From: Algoriphagus aquimarinus
GTDB lineage: Bacteria > Bacteroidota > Bacteroidia > Cytophagales > Cyclobacteriaceae
NCBI RefSeq assembly: GCF_900112005.1
Contig: NZ_FOKK01000005.1
Coordinates: 101,183 to 165,182 of the forward strand
DNA: 64,000 nt
Direction: 5' to 3'
Position 1 is the first letter of the stretch. Each line of letters opens with the position of its first letter. Shown here in pieces: positions 34,597 to 43,470 of this stretch. Under the pieces are notes generated by a model that worked only from the letters and a program-made list of their open reading frames with translations, was not told where the DNA came from and made no database searches. Position numbers and translations under genes: made by a program.

Positions 34597-35303
34597 AGCT
34601 TTATACCAGTTAGAATCCCGTTTTCCACTTTGCCTACCAAGCTGAATAAATCCAACGTAAGGCAAAAGTCTATATCGGAATCGATGTTGTGATTTTGTAG
34701 ACGTTTAGCATGGGAAGCCTGAGATAGAAATCCTTTCAAATTGTGGCCTTCTTTCTCATAAAGTGATTTCATAGCTATCGCTCCATCATCTTCAGCTTCA
34801 TGCGTTCTTTCAAGTGCCTTCACCAATGCGCCAGCATAAAGGGAGTCTTCTAAATTGAATTTACCTTTCCAGCCAGCACAGTGAATCAGTACATCTTTAT
34901 CTCGTGATTGGATGTAACTGACAGTCGCTTGAAGATTTGGGAAAGAACCTATTAGGATTTCATCAGCTCCAGCGGATTTAGAAATAGCAAGTGTCCCATT
35001 AGTAGTAGTCATTGCTAGCTTTTGGGACTGGTGTTCACCAGATAGGTAGGCTAGAGGAGAGTTTCCTAATTGGAAGCCCTCTGCCTTAATACCATTTCTT
35101 TCTCCGGCGATCAAATAGCCAGAGGAGGCCATGGCTCTACATTCTTCAAGATCAGCGCAGGTTTTTATCTCCGAGATTCCATTTGCCAGTGCAGCAACCA
35201 TCGTGGAGGTGGCGCGAAATATATCGACCACCACCACTAGCTTGCCTTGCAACTCGTGCAAGTGAATTAATTCTGGACTGAAACAGATTTCTACTTGTTG
35301 CAT
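34593..35303 (-). CDS. comB: 2-phosphosulfolactate phosphatase family protein (ComB-like)
   Basis: 236 residues with the family signatures VVVDIFRATSTM (about 24-35), GERNGIKAEGFQLGNSPL and TTTNGT (about 99-104). ComB is a Mg2+-dependent phosphatase that makes sulfolactate from phosphosulfolactate in coenzyme M synthesis, but this organism type does not make coenzyme M. No comA or comC is in the window. The start codon abuts the gcvT stop with no spacing, so it is cotranscribed with gcvT. A role in sulfonate metabolism, or a related phosphatase activity, is only inference. Confidence 0.88.
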   Translation of the reverse strand: MQQVEICFSPELIHLHELQGKLVVVVDIFRATSTMVAALANGISEIKTCADLEECRAMASSGYLIAGERNGIKAEGFQLGNSPLAYLSGEHQSQKLAMTTTNGTLAISKSAGADEILIGSFPNLQATVSYIQSRDKDVLIHCAGWKGKFNLEDSLYAGALVKALERTHEAEDDGAIAMKSLYEKEGHNLKGFLSQASHAKRLQNHNIDSDIDFCLTLDLFSLVGKVENGILTGIKL

Positions 35304-36398
35304 TTATTTTTTCAATAGTGGAAGTTTTTCCACTTGAGCTTTAAGGTTCTTATTTCTTACCTGAATGAAAATCTCTGTACCAGCTTTGCTGAATTCAGTT
35401 TTCACATATCCCATTCCAATTCCTACACTCATGCTTGGAGACTGAGTTCCTGAGGTAACTTCTCCGATCACTTCTCCAGCTGCATCCACAATAGGATAAT
35501 GTCCTCTTGGAATGCCTCTTTCTTGCATGATAAAGCCAACCAATTTCTTGGATACTCCAGCTTCTTTCTGTGCTGCAAGCGCATCAGAATTGGTGAAGTC
35601 CTTGGTGAATTTAGTGATCCAACCCAACCCAGCTTCCAAAGGTGAAGTGGTATCGGTGATGTCATTTCCGTATAGACAATAACCCATTTCCATTCTGAGT
35701 GTATCTCTAGCACCAAGGCCGATTGGCTTGATATCAAAGTCTTTTCCAGCTTCGAACACAGCGTTCCAAACCTTCTCAGCATCCTCATTTTTCACGTAGA
35801 TCTCAAATCCACCGGAGCCGGTATATCCCGTTCCAGAGATGATCACATCCTGAACTCCTGCAAATTCTCCTACAGTGAAATGATAAAATTTGACATCAGA
35901 AAGATTAACTGGGGTCAGGGATTGAACTGCTTCGATTGCCTTTGGACCTTGAATAGCGAAAAGTGAAATCCCATCAGAGATATTAGTGAGGGTAGCGCCC
36001 ATGGTATTGTGCTGGTTTACCCAAGCCCAATCCTTATCGATGTTCGAAGCATTTACGACCAGCATATACTTCTCGTCTTCAAACTTGTAAACGATCAGAT
36101 CATCTACGATTCCACCAGTTTCGTTTGGGAAACAAGAATACTGTGCTTGTCCAATGACGATTTTGGAAGCGTCATTTGAAGTTACTTTTTGGATGAGGTT
36201 GAGAGCTTCCGGGCCTTCCACCATGAATTCGCCCATATGGGACACATCAAAAACTCCCACGCCATTTCTCACGCAAAGGTGCTCTTCATTATCAGAACTG
36301 TAACGCACAGGCATGTTATATCCTGCAAAAGGCACCATTTTACCGCCAAGGGCAACGTGCAAGTCATTGAGTTGGATTTTTTTGATTTGCTCTTCCAT
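35304..36398 (-). CDS. gcvT: glycine cleavage system aminomethyltransferase (T protein)
   Basis: 364 residues from the ATG at 36398 (an in-frame TTG at 36464 would add 22 residues beyond the family start). T protein releases ammonia from the aminomethyl-lipoyl H protein and forms methylene-tetrahydrofolate. Recognisable segments: [25 protein letters not shown], and [21 protein letters not shown], which holds the folate-contacting residues. The other gcv genes are not in the window, as is usual in Bacteroidota. Followed with no gap by comB. Confidence 0.96.
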   Translation of the reverse strand: MEEQIKKIQLNDLHVALGGKMVPFAGYNMPVRYSSDNEEHLCVRNGVGVFDVSHMGEFMVEGPEALNLIQKVTSNDASKIVIGQAQYSCFPNETGGIVDDLIVYKFEDEKYMLVVNASNIDKDWAWVNQHNTMGATLTNISDGISLFAIQGPKAIEAVQSLTPVNLSDVKFYHFTVGEFAGVQDVIISGTGYTGSGGFEIYVKNEDAEKVWNAVFEAGKDFDIKPIGLGARDTLRMEMGYCLYGNDITDTTSPLEAGLGWITKFTKDFTNSDALAAQKEAGVSKKLVGFIMQERGIPRGHYPIVDAAGEVIGEVTSGTQSPSMSVGIGMGYVKTEFSKAGTEIFIQVRNKNLKAQVEKLPLLKK

Positions 36399-36452
36399 AA
36401 TCTGGGTTAATTTTCTAGTGGGCAAAGGTAAGGATTGAGGCGAAAAATGCAC

Positions 36453-36481
36453 TAAAAAAGGCAACCTGATCGGGTTGCCTT
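36453..36481 (-). terminator. intrinsic terminator of the A-type carrier gene
   Basis: On the minus strand aaggcaacc and ggttgcctt pair around a 6-base loop, followed by a run of T. It separates the iron-sulfur carrier gene from gcvT downstream. Confidence 0.85.
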
Positions 36482-36505
36482 CTATTATTTGTGTGCTATT
36501 CTAGT

Positions 36506-36832
36506 TTACACGGAGAAGCTTTCACCACATCCGCAGGTTCTGCTAGCATTTGGATTGACGAATTGGAAACCTTTTCCATTCAGTCCGTCGGTGAATTCTA
36601 GGGTAGTTCCAGCTAGGTAAAGCAAGCTTTTTCTGTCCACTAGGATTTTCACTCCTTTATCTTCAAATACATGGTCAGTATCTACTTGAGCGCCATCGAA
36701 GCCTAAGTCGTACATTAGACCTGAGCAGCCGCCACCTTTCACCGAAACACGTATATTTTCATTTTCTGCGCGTCCTTCCTCTTTTTTGAGCTCTAGGATA
36801 CGCTCTTTGGCTTTGTCAGAAACGATTATCAT
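36506..36832 (-). CDS. A-type iron-sulfur cluster carrier (IscA/SufA/ErpA family)
   Basis: 108 residues with all three ligand cysteines: C36 in VKGGGCSGLMYDLGF and C100-G-C102 in RTCGCGESF. It accepts a 2Fe-2S or 4Fe-4S cluster from the scaffold and passes it to apoproteins. The sequence does not decide between IscA, SufA and ErpA. ATG start at 36832; divergent from the epimerase gene, with a TATATTTG -7-like element on the minus strand at 36903-36910 in the 90-base gap. A paralogue without CGC is at 12475-12789. Confidence 0.93.
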   Translation of the reverse strand: MIIVSDKAKERILELKKEEGRAENENIRVSVKGGGCSGLMYDLGFDGAQVDTDHVFEDKGVKILVDRKSLLYLAGTTLEFTDGLNGKGFQFVNPNASRTCGCGESFSV

Positions 36833-36922
36833 ATTTTTATATATTACTTTGTCTTAAGTTGAAGTAATGGGAAAACAGGCTTGCTCCCAAAATGATTCAC
36901 TGCAAATATAGCAAATTTAAAA

Positions 36923-37327
36923 ATGAGGAAAATCGAGCATATTGGAATAGCTGTAAGCGATCTAGAAAAGTCTAATTCACTTTTTGCGAAGCTACTTGGA
37001 AAAGAACACTTCAAAACGGAGAAAGTTGATGGAGAGAAAGTAGCAACCTCCTTTTTCCAGGTTGGAGAAACGAAAGTTGAGCTACTCCAAGCAACAGATG
37101 AAAGTAGTCCTATTGCTAAATACCTGGAGCGAAAATCAGAAGGTGTACATCATATCGCTTTTGACGTGGAGGATATTACGGCTGAAGTTGAAAGACTCAA
37201 AGCCGAAGGCTTCGAGATCCTGAATGAAATCCCAAAACTGGGAGCAGATAATAAATTAGTGGTATTTTTACATCCTCGAAGCACGAATGGTGTTTTGATT
37301 GAGTTGTGTCAGGAGAGAAGTATTTGA
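36923..37327 (+). CDS. mce: methylmalonyl-CoA epimerase
   Basis: 134-residue vicinal-oxygen-chelate metalloenzyme interconverting (2R)- and (2S)-methylmalonyl-CoA, part of the propionate/succinate pathway. Family features: start KIEHIGIAVSDLEKS with the first metal His, KVELLQATDESSPIAKYL, EGVHHIAFDVEDI with the second His pair, and the C-terminal NGVLIELCQE metal Glu. Length is normal. Single gene with a short leader. Confidence 0.96.
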   Translation: MRKIEHIGIAVSDLEKSNSLFAKLLGKEHFKTEKVDGEKVATSFFQVGETKVELLQATDESSPIAKYLERKSEGVHHIAFDVEDITAEVERLKAEGFEILNEIPKLGADNKLVVFLHPRSTNGVLIELCQERSI

Positions 37328-37535
37328 TTGGAAGATTGAAAGATTTTAAAATTGAAAAATTCTTCTTGAGAAAAATATGTGAGGTAAAGTTGGAAAGTGG
37401 TAAAGTATGGAATAGGACACAAACCCTTTTTAGACCTCGTAAATACTACTTCTTAAATCTAAATTGCAGGGAAAAAGCCTGAGTTAAAATAAATTTGAAA
37501 CGCTGCGTCGTTGCGCCGCCGCGAGAAAAAATAGT
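37328..37535. repeat. intergenic region with low-complexity and 'gcgcc' phrases ahead of thiL
   Basis: Noncoding. It begins with an A/G-rich phrase pattern (ttggaagattgaaagatttt, about 37327-37346) and ends with cgctgcgtcgttgcgccgcc then gcgagaaaa (about 37501-37528), which stands out from its AT-rich surroundings and stops eight bases before the thiL ATG. It therefore overlaps the thiL 5' leader. No TPP-riboswitch motif was recognised. Confidence 0.4.
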
Positions 37536-38570
37536 ATGTCAGAATCAGAGAAGAGAACAGAAATAAGCGATTTGGGTGAGTTCGGCTTGATCGATCATCT
37601 AAATGAGAAAGTAATTATTAAAAACTCCAGCACCTTGAAGGGCATTGGTGACGATGCTGCAGTGATTGAAGCTGGAGACATGGTCAAAGTCGTGACCACT
37701 GATCTATTGGTGGAAGGCGTTCATTTTGACCTATCCTATGCACCATTGCCTCATTTGGGTTTCAAAGCTGTGGCGGTAAATGTATCTGACGTAGCAGCTA
37801 TGAATGCTATTCCAAAGCAGATCACGGTAAGCATCGCGCTTTCCAACAGGTTCTCTGTGGAGGCAATTGATGCGCTCTATGAAGGAATTCATGCAGCATG
37901 TGAGCATTATGGTGTGGATTTGATTGGCGGTGATACTACGGCTTCCAGAAGTGGTTTGGTGATCTCTGTGACTGCGATCGGCGAAGCAAAACCTGAGCAA
38001 ATCTCTTATAGATCTGGAGCTAAAGAAAATGACATTCTTTGTGTGACAGGTGATCTAGGAGCAGCTTTGGTTGGATTGCAAATCTTGGAGCGTGAGAAGG
38101 AAGTCTTCCTAGCCAATCCTGACATGAAGCCAGATCTGGGGAAATATACCTTGGTAACTGCTCGTCAATTGAAGCCAGATGCTCGTGTGGATATCATTCA
38201 TGAACTTCGGGAAATGGAAGTAGTTCCTACAAGTATGATGGATATTTCTGACGGATTGGCTTCTGAGATTTTCCATATCTGCAAAGCTTCAGGAGTTGGA
38301 GCGACTATTTACGAAGATAAGTTGCCAATTGATAAGCAGACTTTCGATACTGCTGTAGAGTTGAATCTAGATCCGATTACCTGTGTGATGAATGGGGGAG
38401 AAGATTACGAGTTGCTATTTACGATTGATCAGAAGGACTTTGAGAAACTAGAAAAGCATCCGGATATCCACTTTATCGGTCATATCACGAAGTCTGAAGA
38501 AGGTAAATTCTTGGTTACAAAAAGTGGAACCGCAGTGCAGATTAAAGCTCAAGGCTGGAAACATTTCTAG
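37536..38570 (+). CDS. thiL: thiamine-phosphate kinase
   Basis: 344-residue enzyme that phosphorylates thiamine monophosphate to thiamine pyrophosphate. The N-terminus has GEFGLIDHLNEK, then GIGDDAAVIEAGD and VVTTDLLVEGVHFDL, the Mg/ATP-binding motifs of the PurM-like fold; LIGGDTTAS and MNGGEDYELLFTI follow. Cytoplasmic. Thiamine biosynthesis genes are not adjacent. The ATG at 37536 matches the family start. Confidence 0.96.
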   Translation: MSESEKRTEISDLGEFGLIDHLNEKVIIKNSSTLKGIGDDAAVIEAGDMVKVVTTDLLVEGVHFDLSYAPLPHLGFKAVAVNVSDVAAMNAIPKQITVSIALSNRFSVEAIDALYEGIHAACEHYGVDLIGGDTTASRSGLVISVTAIGEAKPEQISYRSGAKENDILCVTGDLGAALVGLQILEREKEVFLANPDMKPDLGKYTLVTARQLKPDARVDIIHELREMEVVPTSMMDISDGLASEIFHICKASGVGATIYEDKLPIDKQTFDTAVELNLDPITCVMNGGEDYELLFTIDQKDFEKLEKHPDIHFIGHITKSEEGKFLVTKSGTAVQIKAQGWKHF

Positions 38571-38752
38571 GTAATATTTCTATCCTCAACTCTAAAAGGC
38601 ACCTAAACTTCTTTGCTTATCGGGTGGGAAGATCGATGACCGGTGACCGAAGTTACTTTAGTGCGAGTGTTTACCATACATTAAGAAGCTTTTGTCTTAT
38701 ACTGGTTCAGTTTCGGATTAAAAGATTTAAAAATAGCATATACTTGGAAACC

Positions 38753-38789
38753 AAAAAACCTCTTCAAATTCAATTGAAGAGGTTTTTTA
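38753..38789. terminator. bidirectional terminator between thiL and the M1 peptidase
   Basis: aaaaaacctcttca pairs perfectly with tgaagaggtttttt around aattcaat. It is almost the same as the terminator at 40681-40718 on the other side of the peptidase gene. Confidence 0.9.
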
Positions 38790-38835
38790 TGGTTAAGGAT
38801 CTTTTCGGAATATAGAGATCCTAAAATTTAAAGAC

Positions 38836-40413
38836 TTATTTTTTCAGCATTAACCAACCCCGTGGATCGACGATTGGAAGGCTTTTACTATTTATCAAAA
38901 GTGGTTGTTTGCCTAGTGTCACTGTTTCTATTCCCTTTTCTGTTTCCACCTCAACAGGCAATTGGAAATCAATTCCGAGCAACGAAACTTCGTAACCTTT
39001 CTCTCCTTTTTTTGAGATTTTCACTTCTGGAATGTCAGTCGTATAGAGATATAACTGAAAGAAACCTTCCAAGTCTTTCCTTGAATAGGATTGAACAAAA
39101 TCGATAAAATCACGGGTATTGACTTGATTTTCATAGGTAAATCGCGGGTCACTAGAGAATGCTTTCAGCATAGGGAAGAAAACGTCATCACCCAAAACCC
39201 AGCGTAAGGAATGCATCACATAAGCGCCTTTAGTATAAATTTCTGGATGATAGGCTTCCTCTTCTGTACTGTTTACAGCACTGACCACTGGCTTCGAATG
39301 TGAAATTTGTTTTAATGTGCTTTTTGCTTTTTTGAAATAAGCTTCTTCTCCACCGTGCTCCCAATAAAACATCCAGTCTCCGAAGGAGGTAATTCCCTCT
39401 TGAATCCAGAAATCTGCCCAATCTCCCACTGATACTTTATTTCCGAACCACTCATGTCCTAATTCATGGTGTAATAAATTGTCATAATTGACTGAGCCCA
39501 TCTTTACAAATCGATAGTTATTCCCATATGCATTGATGGTCTGATGCTCCATGCCGAGGTAGGGAGTTTCGACTATCGCAATCTTATCTTTCGGCCATGG
39601 ATATGCTCCAAAGTATTTTTCCTGTGTTTCGGTAGAAACCTTAAGCACCTCCAAAATGTCCTTTGCCTTGGCTTTGTTTTCCTGCAATACCCATACATGC
39701 ATAGGGATTTGATCTCCCGAAATAGAGGAGAAGTTTATCTTTTCCTCGTGGAAAATTCCCATGGTAAAGTTGATTCCATAATTGTTAATCGGATAATCTG
39801 TTCTCCAATAATAAGTCAGCTTTTCGCCTTCTTGTTGGATTTGATCAAGTCGTCCGTTACCTGCAACGTAGTATGGTTTTGGAACGGTAATCAACAAATC
39901 CACGCCTTCTAAAGCTTCTGAAGACGGGTGATCCAGCGCAGGCATAAATACCTTTCCCCCTTCACCTTGGGATGAAAAGCCCATCCAATCATTTCCCAGG
40001 TTATCTTTTTTCCAAGTAAATCCACCATCCCAAGGCGGATTAGGAGCAATTGGGGTTTTTCCTTCATAGAAAATATCCACTGCATCGTAAGTAGAATTTC
40101 CCACTCGAATATCTAGGAGATCATTTTCATGTGAGAATTCTACTTCAGCCCCATTCATTTGTACACTTGTCACTTTATATTCATCGATAAGGTCGAGTCG
40201 AAGAATATCTAGCTTTTCTATGGTAGAAAAAGTAACTGTGCTTTTGCCTTTGATCGATTGAGTAGCGGGATAAAGCTCTAATTCCAACCTGTAATGCTTC
40301 ACCTCAAACTTTTCCTGAAGCGGATCAATGGGGCCTCCCCAATCCCAATTTTGGCCGATGGCCAAAGAAATCGAAGCAATTAATAGAATCGTAGTACAAA
40401 GAATATTTTTCAT
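38836..40413 (-). CDS. secreted M1 family metallopeptidase
   Basis: 525-residue exported aminopeptidase-type gluzincin. A signal peptide (about 1-20) precedes the M1 N-terminal beta domain. The exopeptidase signature appears as LGMEHQ instead of GAMEN. The zinc site is HHELGHEWFGNK at about residues 315-326, with the third ligand Glu in the WIQEGITSF segment that follows. It lacks the C-terminal helical ERAP1-like domain, so it belongs to the short M1 group. It probably trims peptides in the periplasm. Near-identical terminators lie on both sides. Confidence 0.93.
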   Translation of the reverse strand: MKNILCTTILLIASISLAIGQNWDWGGPIDPLQEKFEVKHYRLELELYPATQSIKGKSTVTFSTIEKLDILRLDLIDEYKVTSVQMNGAEVEFSHENDLLDIRVGNSTYDAVDIFYEGKTPIAPNPPWDGGFTWKKDNLGNDWMGFSSQGEGGKVFMPALDHPSSEALEGVDLLITVPKPYYVAGNGRLDQIQQEGEKLTYYWRTDYPINNYGINFTMGIFHEEKINFSSISGDQIPMHVWVLQENKAKAKDILEVLKVSTETQEKYFGAYPWPKDKIAIVETPYLGMEHQTINAYGNNYRFVKMGSVNYDNLLHHELGHEWFGNKVSVGDWADFWIQEGITSFGDWMFYWEHGGEEAYFKKAKSTLKQISHSKPVVSAVNSTEEEAYHPEIYTKGAYVMHSLRWVLGDDVFFPMLKAFSSDPRFTYENQVNTRDFIDFVQSYSRKDLEGFFQLYLYTTDIPEVKISKKGEKGYEVSLLGIDFQLPVEVETEKGIETVTLGKQPLLINSKSLPIVDPRGWLMLKK

Positions 40414-40738
40414 TATAGTAAAATAAGGTTCTGGATTTGAGTAGCAGGGACTAATTCTAATAGTGATTTAGTATTGTTTTCATGTAAGATCAGGGATCTC
40501 GCAAGCAATCCTAAAAGTATGGATATTCATTTGGTGATCCTCAGAATAGTCAACTTTGAAATTTATTTTTCCAAATCAAATGTTCGAATTCTACCAAATA
40601 CAAATATCAAATCAAAAGGTGTTTACTTCCTGTTTTTGACAGTTTGAAGTTTCGGGATCTATCAGAGCAGCATTAATCAAAAAAAAACCTCTTCAAAATT
40701 AATTGAAGAGGTTTTTTTAGGACTAAGAATCTTTCGGA
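40414..40738. other. intergenic gap between tsf and the M1 peptidase
   Basis: About 325 bases. Apart from the tsf terminator at 40681-40718 nothing was recognised. The M1 peptidase promoter must lie here but shows no strict TAnnTTTG element. Confidence 0.5.
40681..40718 (-). terminator. intrinsic terminator of tsf
   Basis: aaaaaaacctcttca pairs with tgaagaggttttttt, a perfect 15-bp stem with loop aaattaat, about 20 bases after the tsf stop. It shares the caaaattaattg apex with the terminator at 5474-5511. Confidence 0.92.
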
Positions 40739-41569
40739 TTAACCGATAGATACTCTTTTGAATGCAGATACAGTCATTCCCTTGCTTACACTGTCAAGGT
40801 ATTGAGCAATAGTTTTGTTGTTGTCTTTCACAAAAGACTGGCTAAGAAGCGTATTCTCTTTGTAGAACTTGTTCAGTTTACCAAGAGCGATTTTCTCAAG
40901 CATTTCTTCAGGCTTACCTTCAGCTCTTGCTTGCTCTTTTCCAACTTCGATTTCTCTCTCTACTACAGAAGAATCAACTCCGTCTTTGTCCAAAGCAACA
41001 GGGTTCATCGCTGCAATTTGCATTGCTACGTCTTTTCCAGCTTCTTCTACGTCAGCTCCGCTTGTGTTAGTCAATCCTACCAATACACCTAATTTACCAT
41101 TAGAGTGGATGTAAGGAACTACAGTTTCAGCTTCGATGATTTCGAAATGAGACACTTCGATTTTCTCACCGATTTTGCCAGTCATCTCAATGATTTTCTC
41201 TGAAACAGTTAAGCCTTGGAAAGGAAGTGCATATAGCTCTTCAACAGAAGTAGCACTTTTTTCTACAGCAAGGTCAAGCAATTCATTAGCAAAAGTTACG
41301 AAGCCATCATTTTTAGCAACGAAGTCAGTTTCGCAAGTCAACGTAAGCAAAACACCTTTAGCGCCATTTTCAGACACTTTAGTTACAGCTACACCTTCTT
41401 TAGTCTCACGGTCAGCTCTTGAAGCAGATACTTTTTGACCTTTCTTTCTGAGGATGTCTACAGCTTTCTCGAAATCACCTTCTGATTCGGTAAGTGCTTT
41501 CTTGCAATCCATCATACCGGCACCGGTCATTTGTCTCAATTTGTTTACTTCTTGTGCAGTAATTGCCAT
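40739..41569 (-). CDS. tsf: translation elongation factor Ts
   Basis: 276-residue EF-Ts, the nucleotide exchange factor for EF-Tu. The N-terminal UBA-like domain reads KLRQMTGAGMMDCKKALTESEGDFEKAVDILRKKG, and TCETDFVAKND is the EF-Tu-contacting segment. Last gene of the rplM-rpsI-rpsB-tsf cluster. A hairpin with a T-run sits between rpsB and tsf (41703-41745), so tsf expression may depend on readthrough or a local promoter. Confidence 0.97.
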   Translation of the reverse strand: MAITAQEVNKLRQMTGAGMMDCKKALTESEGDFEKAVDILRKKGQKVSASRADRETKEGVAVTKVSENGAKGVLLTLTCETDFVAKNDGFVTFANELLDLAVEKSATSVEELYALPFQGLTVSEKIIEMTGKIGEKIEVSHFEIIEAETVVPYIHSNGKLGVLVGLTNTSGADVEEAGKDVAMQIAAMNPVALDKDGVDSSVVEREIEVGKEQARAEGKPEEMLEKIALGKLNKFYKENTLLSQSFVKDNNKTIAQYLDSVSKGMTVSAFKRVSIG

Positions 41570-41702
41570 TGTGTTATCAGTTTAAAATAAAACGGGATAA
41601 ATTCTTTTGGAACCTTGAGGTCAGAACACTAAAGAAGGTCTGTACTCGAGGAGTGATTATAGTTGCTTCTTGGCGACTGGCACCTTGAAGAATAGGATAA
41701 AA

Positions 41703-41745
41703 CAAAAAAAATTGAACATAAGCCGAAACTTGATGTTCAATTTTT
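41703..41745 (-). terminator. terminator/attenuator between rpsB and tsf
   Basis: On the minus strand attgaacat and atgttcaat (9 bp, extended by A:T pairs) enclose a 13-base loop and are followed by a run of eight T. It lies about 30 bases after the rpsB stop. Partial termination here would lower tsf relative to rpsB. Confidence 0.82.
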
Positions 41746-41770
41746 AATTTATTTCAAATCAAGTTGTGGA

Positions 41771-42532
41771 TTATTCTTTTGTTTCAGCGTCCACAGCTTT
41801 CTTAGCTTCTTCCTCTTCAGAAAGTTTAGCTTCTTCTTTGTCTTTCTTACGCTCTGAAAGACCTTCTTCGATAGCTGCACCGAACGCTTTAACTAGTAAA
41901 GAAACGGACTTGAAAGCATCATCATTAGCTGGGATTGGGAAATCTACCTCATTTGGGTTAGAGTTCGTATCAACTAATGCGAAAACAGGGATACCAAGCT
42001 TTTTTGCTTCAGCAATTGCGATGTGTTCTCTTTTGATGTCCACGATGAAAAGTGCAGCAGGTAGTCTGCTCAAGTCAGCGATACCGCCAAGAACATCTTC
42101 CATTTTGTCTTTCTGACGTGAAACCATCAAACGCTCTTTCTTCGCAAGGTTCTTGTAAGCTTCCTCTTTCATCAATTTGTCCAAACCGGACATTTTCTTC
42201 AATGATTTACGGATAGTAGCGAAGTTGGTCATCATACCACCTAACCATCTTTCAGTTACGAAAGGCATGTTAAGTCTCTTCGCTTCAGATGCTACAAGAT
42301 CTTTCGCTTGCTTCTTAGTAGCAACGAACATCACTTTTTTGCCTGAACGTACGATTTGCTTGATTGCGTTAGATGCTTCGTCGAGGCATACAAGCGTTTT
42401 GTTAAGATCGATAATGTGGATACCATTTCTCTCCATGAAAATGTATGGAGACATTCTTGGATCCCACTTTCTCGTCAAGTGTCCGAAGTGAACACCAGCA
42501 TCTAGTAAGTCTTTATATTCTAATTTTGCCAT
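41771..42532 (-). CDS. rpsB: 30S ribosomal protein S2
   Basis: 253 residues. Starts MAKLEYKDLLDAGVHFGHLTRKWDP, and contains ERWLGGMMTNFATI and VDTNSNP, all typical of S2. The C-terminus has an extra charged tail rich in Lys and Glu. Third gene of the ribosomal cluster, 40 bases after rpsI. Confidence 0.98.
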   Translation of the reverse strand: MAKLEYKDLLDAGVHFGHLTRKWDPRMSPYIFMERNGIHIIDLNKTLVCLDEASNAIKQIVRSGKKVMFVATKKQAKDLVASEAKRLNMPFVTERWLGGMMTNFATIRKSLKKMSGLDKLMKEEAYKNLAKKERLMVSRQKDKMEDVLGGIADLSRLPAALFIVDIKREHIAIAEAKKLGIPVFALVDTNSNPNEVDFPIPANDDAFKSVSLLVKAFGAAIEEGLSERKKDKEEAKLSEEEEAKKAVDAETKE

Positions 42533-42572
42533 TATAAAATGTGTTTTTCTTATATAAGGAGGAATCTCCAGA

Positions 42573-42959
42573 TTAACGTTTAGAGAACTGGAATTTTCTT
42601 CTTGCTTTTCTACGTCCTGGCTTCTTACGTTCTACCATTCTTGGATCACGAGTAAGGAAACCTTCTTTTTTCAAGGCAGGTCTGTGTTCGATGTCGAATT
42701 CGCACAAAGCTCTGGAGATAGCCATACGGGCTGCTTCTGCCTGACCTTTGATTCCGCCGCCGTCTACGTTGATCTTGATGTCGTAGTTGCCATCCACGCC
42801 TACTAGGGCTAATGGCTGCTTCACTACGATCTGGTGTAGATCGAATGGGAAGTAAACTTCCAAAGAACGATTGTTTACGGTGATAGTACCATTTCCTGGA
42901 GCCATGTAAATTCTGGCTACAGAGGTTTTTCTTCTACCGATTTTGTTGATCATTTCCAT
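42573..42959 (-). CDS. rpsI: 30S ribosomal protein S9
   Basis: 128 residues with the S9 core GRRKTSVARIYM, GGGIKGQAEAARMAISRAL and the basic C-terminal tail RRKARRKFQFSKR that reaches the P-site tRNA. Eleven bases after rplM, the normal pair. Confidence 0.98.
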   Translation of the reverse strand: MEMINKIGRRKTSVARIYMAPGNGTITVNNRSLEVYFPFDLHQIVVKQPLALVGVDGNYDIKINVDGGGIKGQAEAARMAISRALCEFDIEHRPALKKEGFLTRDPRMVERKKPGRRKARRKFQFSKR

Positions 42960-42970
42960 GAAATAGACGA

Positions 42971-43414
42971 TTAAAGAGTGATGGCTTTAGGCATTTGCGC
43001 TGCATGAGGATGCTCAGATCCTTCATACACGTACAAGTTGCCGTATAATTTTCTTCCCAATCTGTTTTTAGGCAACATGCCTCGTACAGCTTTCTCGATC
43101 AAGATCGTTGAAGATTTCTCTTTCAATAATCTTGGCGTAGAAATACGCTGTCCACCTGGATAACCTGTGTGTCTCACATAAACTTTGGAGTCCCACTTGT
43201 CACCAGTTAGTCTGATTTTGTCTGTATTGATTACAATGACGTTGTCACCACAATCAACGTGAGGAGTGAAGCTTGGCTTCGTCTTACCTCTTAAGATTTT
43301 CGCTACCTCACTAGCCAATCTACCTAAAACTGCAGCTTGGGCATCCACTACCACCCATTGCTTTTCTACAGTTGCGGCATTGGCTGATACGGTCTTATAG
43401 CTCAAAGTATCCAC
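42971..43414 (-). CDS. rplM: 50S ribosomal protein L13
   Basis: 147 residues. VVDAQAAVLGRLASEVAKILRGK and VYVRHTGYPGG, then MLPKNRLGRKLYGNLYVYEG, are L13 signatures. The start codon at 43414 is GTG; the N-terminus MDTLSYKTVSAN matches Bacteroidota L13, which supports it. It is the first gene of the rplM-rpsI-rpsB-tsf cluster and has a strong promoter at 43471-43502, leaving a leader of about 50 bases. Confidence 0.97.
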   Translation of the reverse strand: MDTLSYKTVSANAATVEKQWVVVDAQAAVLGRLASEVAKILRGKTKPSFTPHVDCGDNVIVINTDKIRLTGDKWDSKVYVRHTGYPGGQRISTPRLLKEKSSTILIEKAVRGMLPKNRLGRKLYGNLYVYEGSEHPHAAQMPKAITL

Positions 43415-43470
43415 TGTGTAACTGTTTAATATTTAGCTTGTTAAATTTATTTCACCCTCAAAAAGGGACA

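Noticed and set aside
37328..37535. Possible TPP riboswitch ahead of thiL
   Set aside because: No conserved TPP core (CUGAGA with paired helices) could be found; the gap is repeat-like instead.
38624..38815. 63-codon plus-strand frame between thiL and the M1 peptidase
   Set aside because: Runs through the bidirectional terminator and has no start context or family resemblance.
41766..42116. Ser-rich plus-strand frame opposite rpsB
   Set aside because: Artifact of the Glu/Lys-rich S2 sequence on the other strand.
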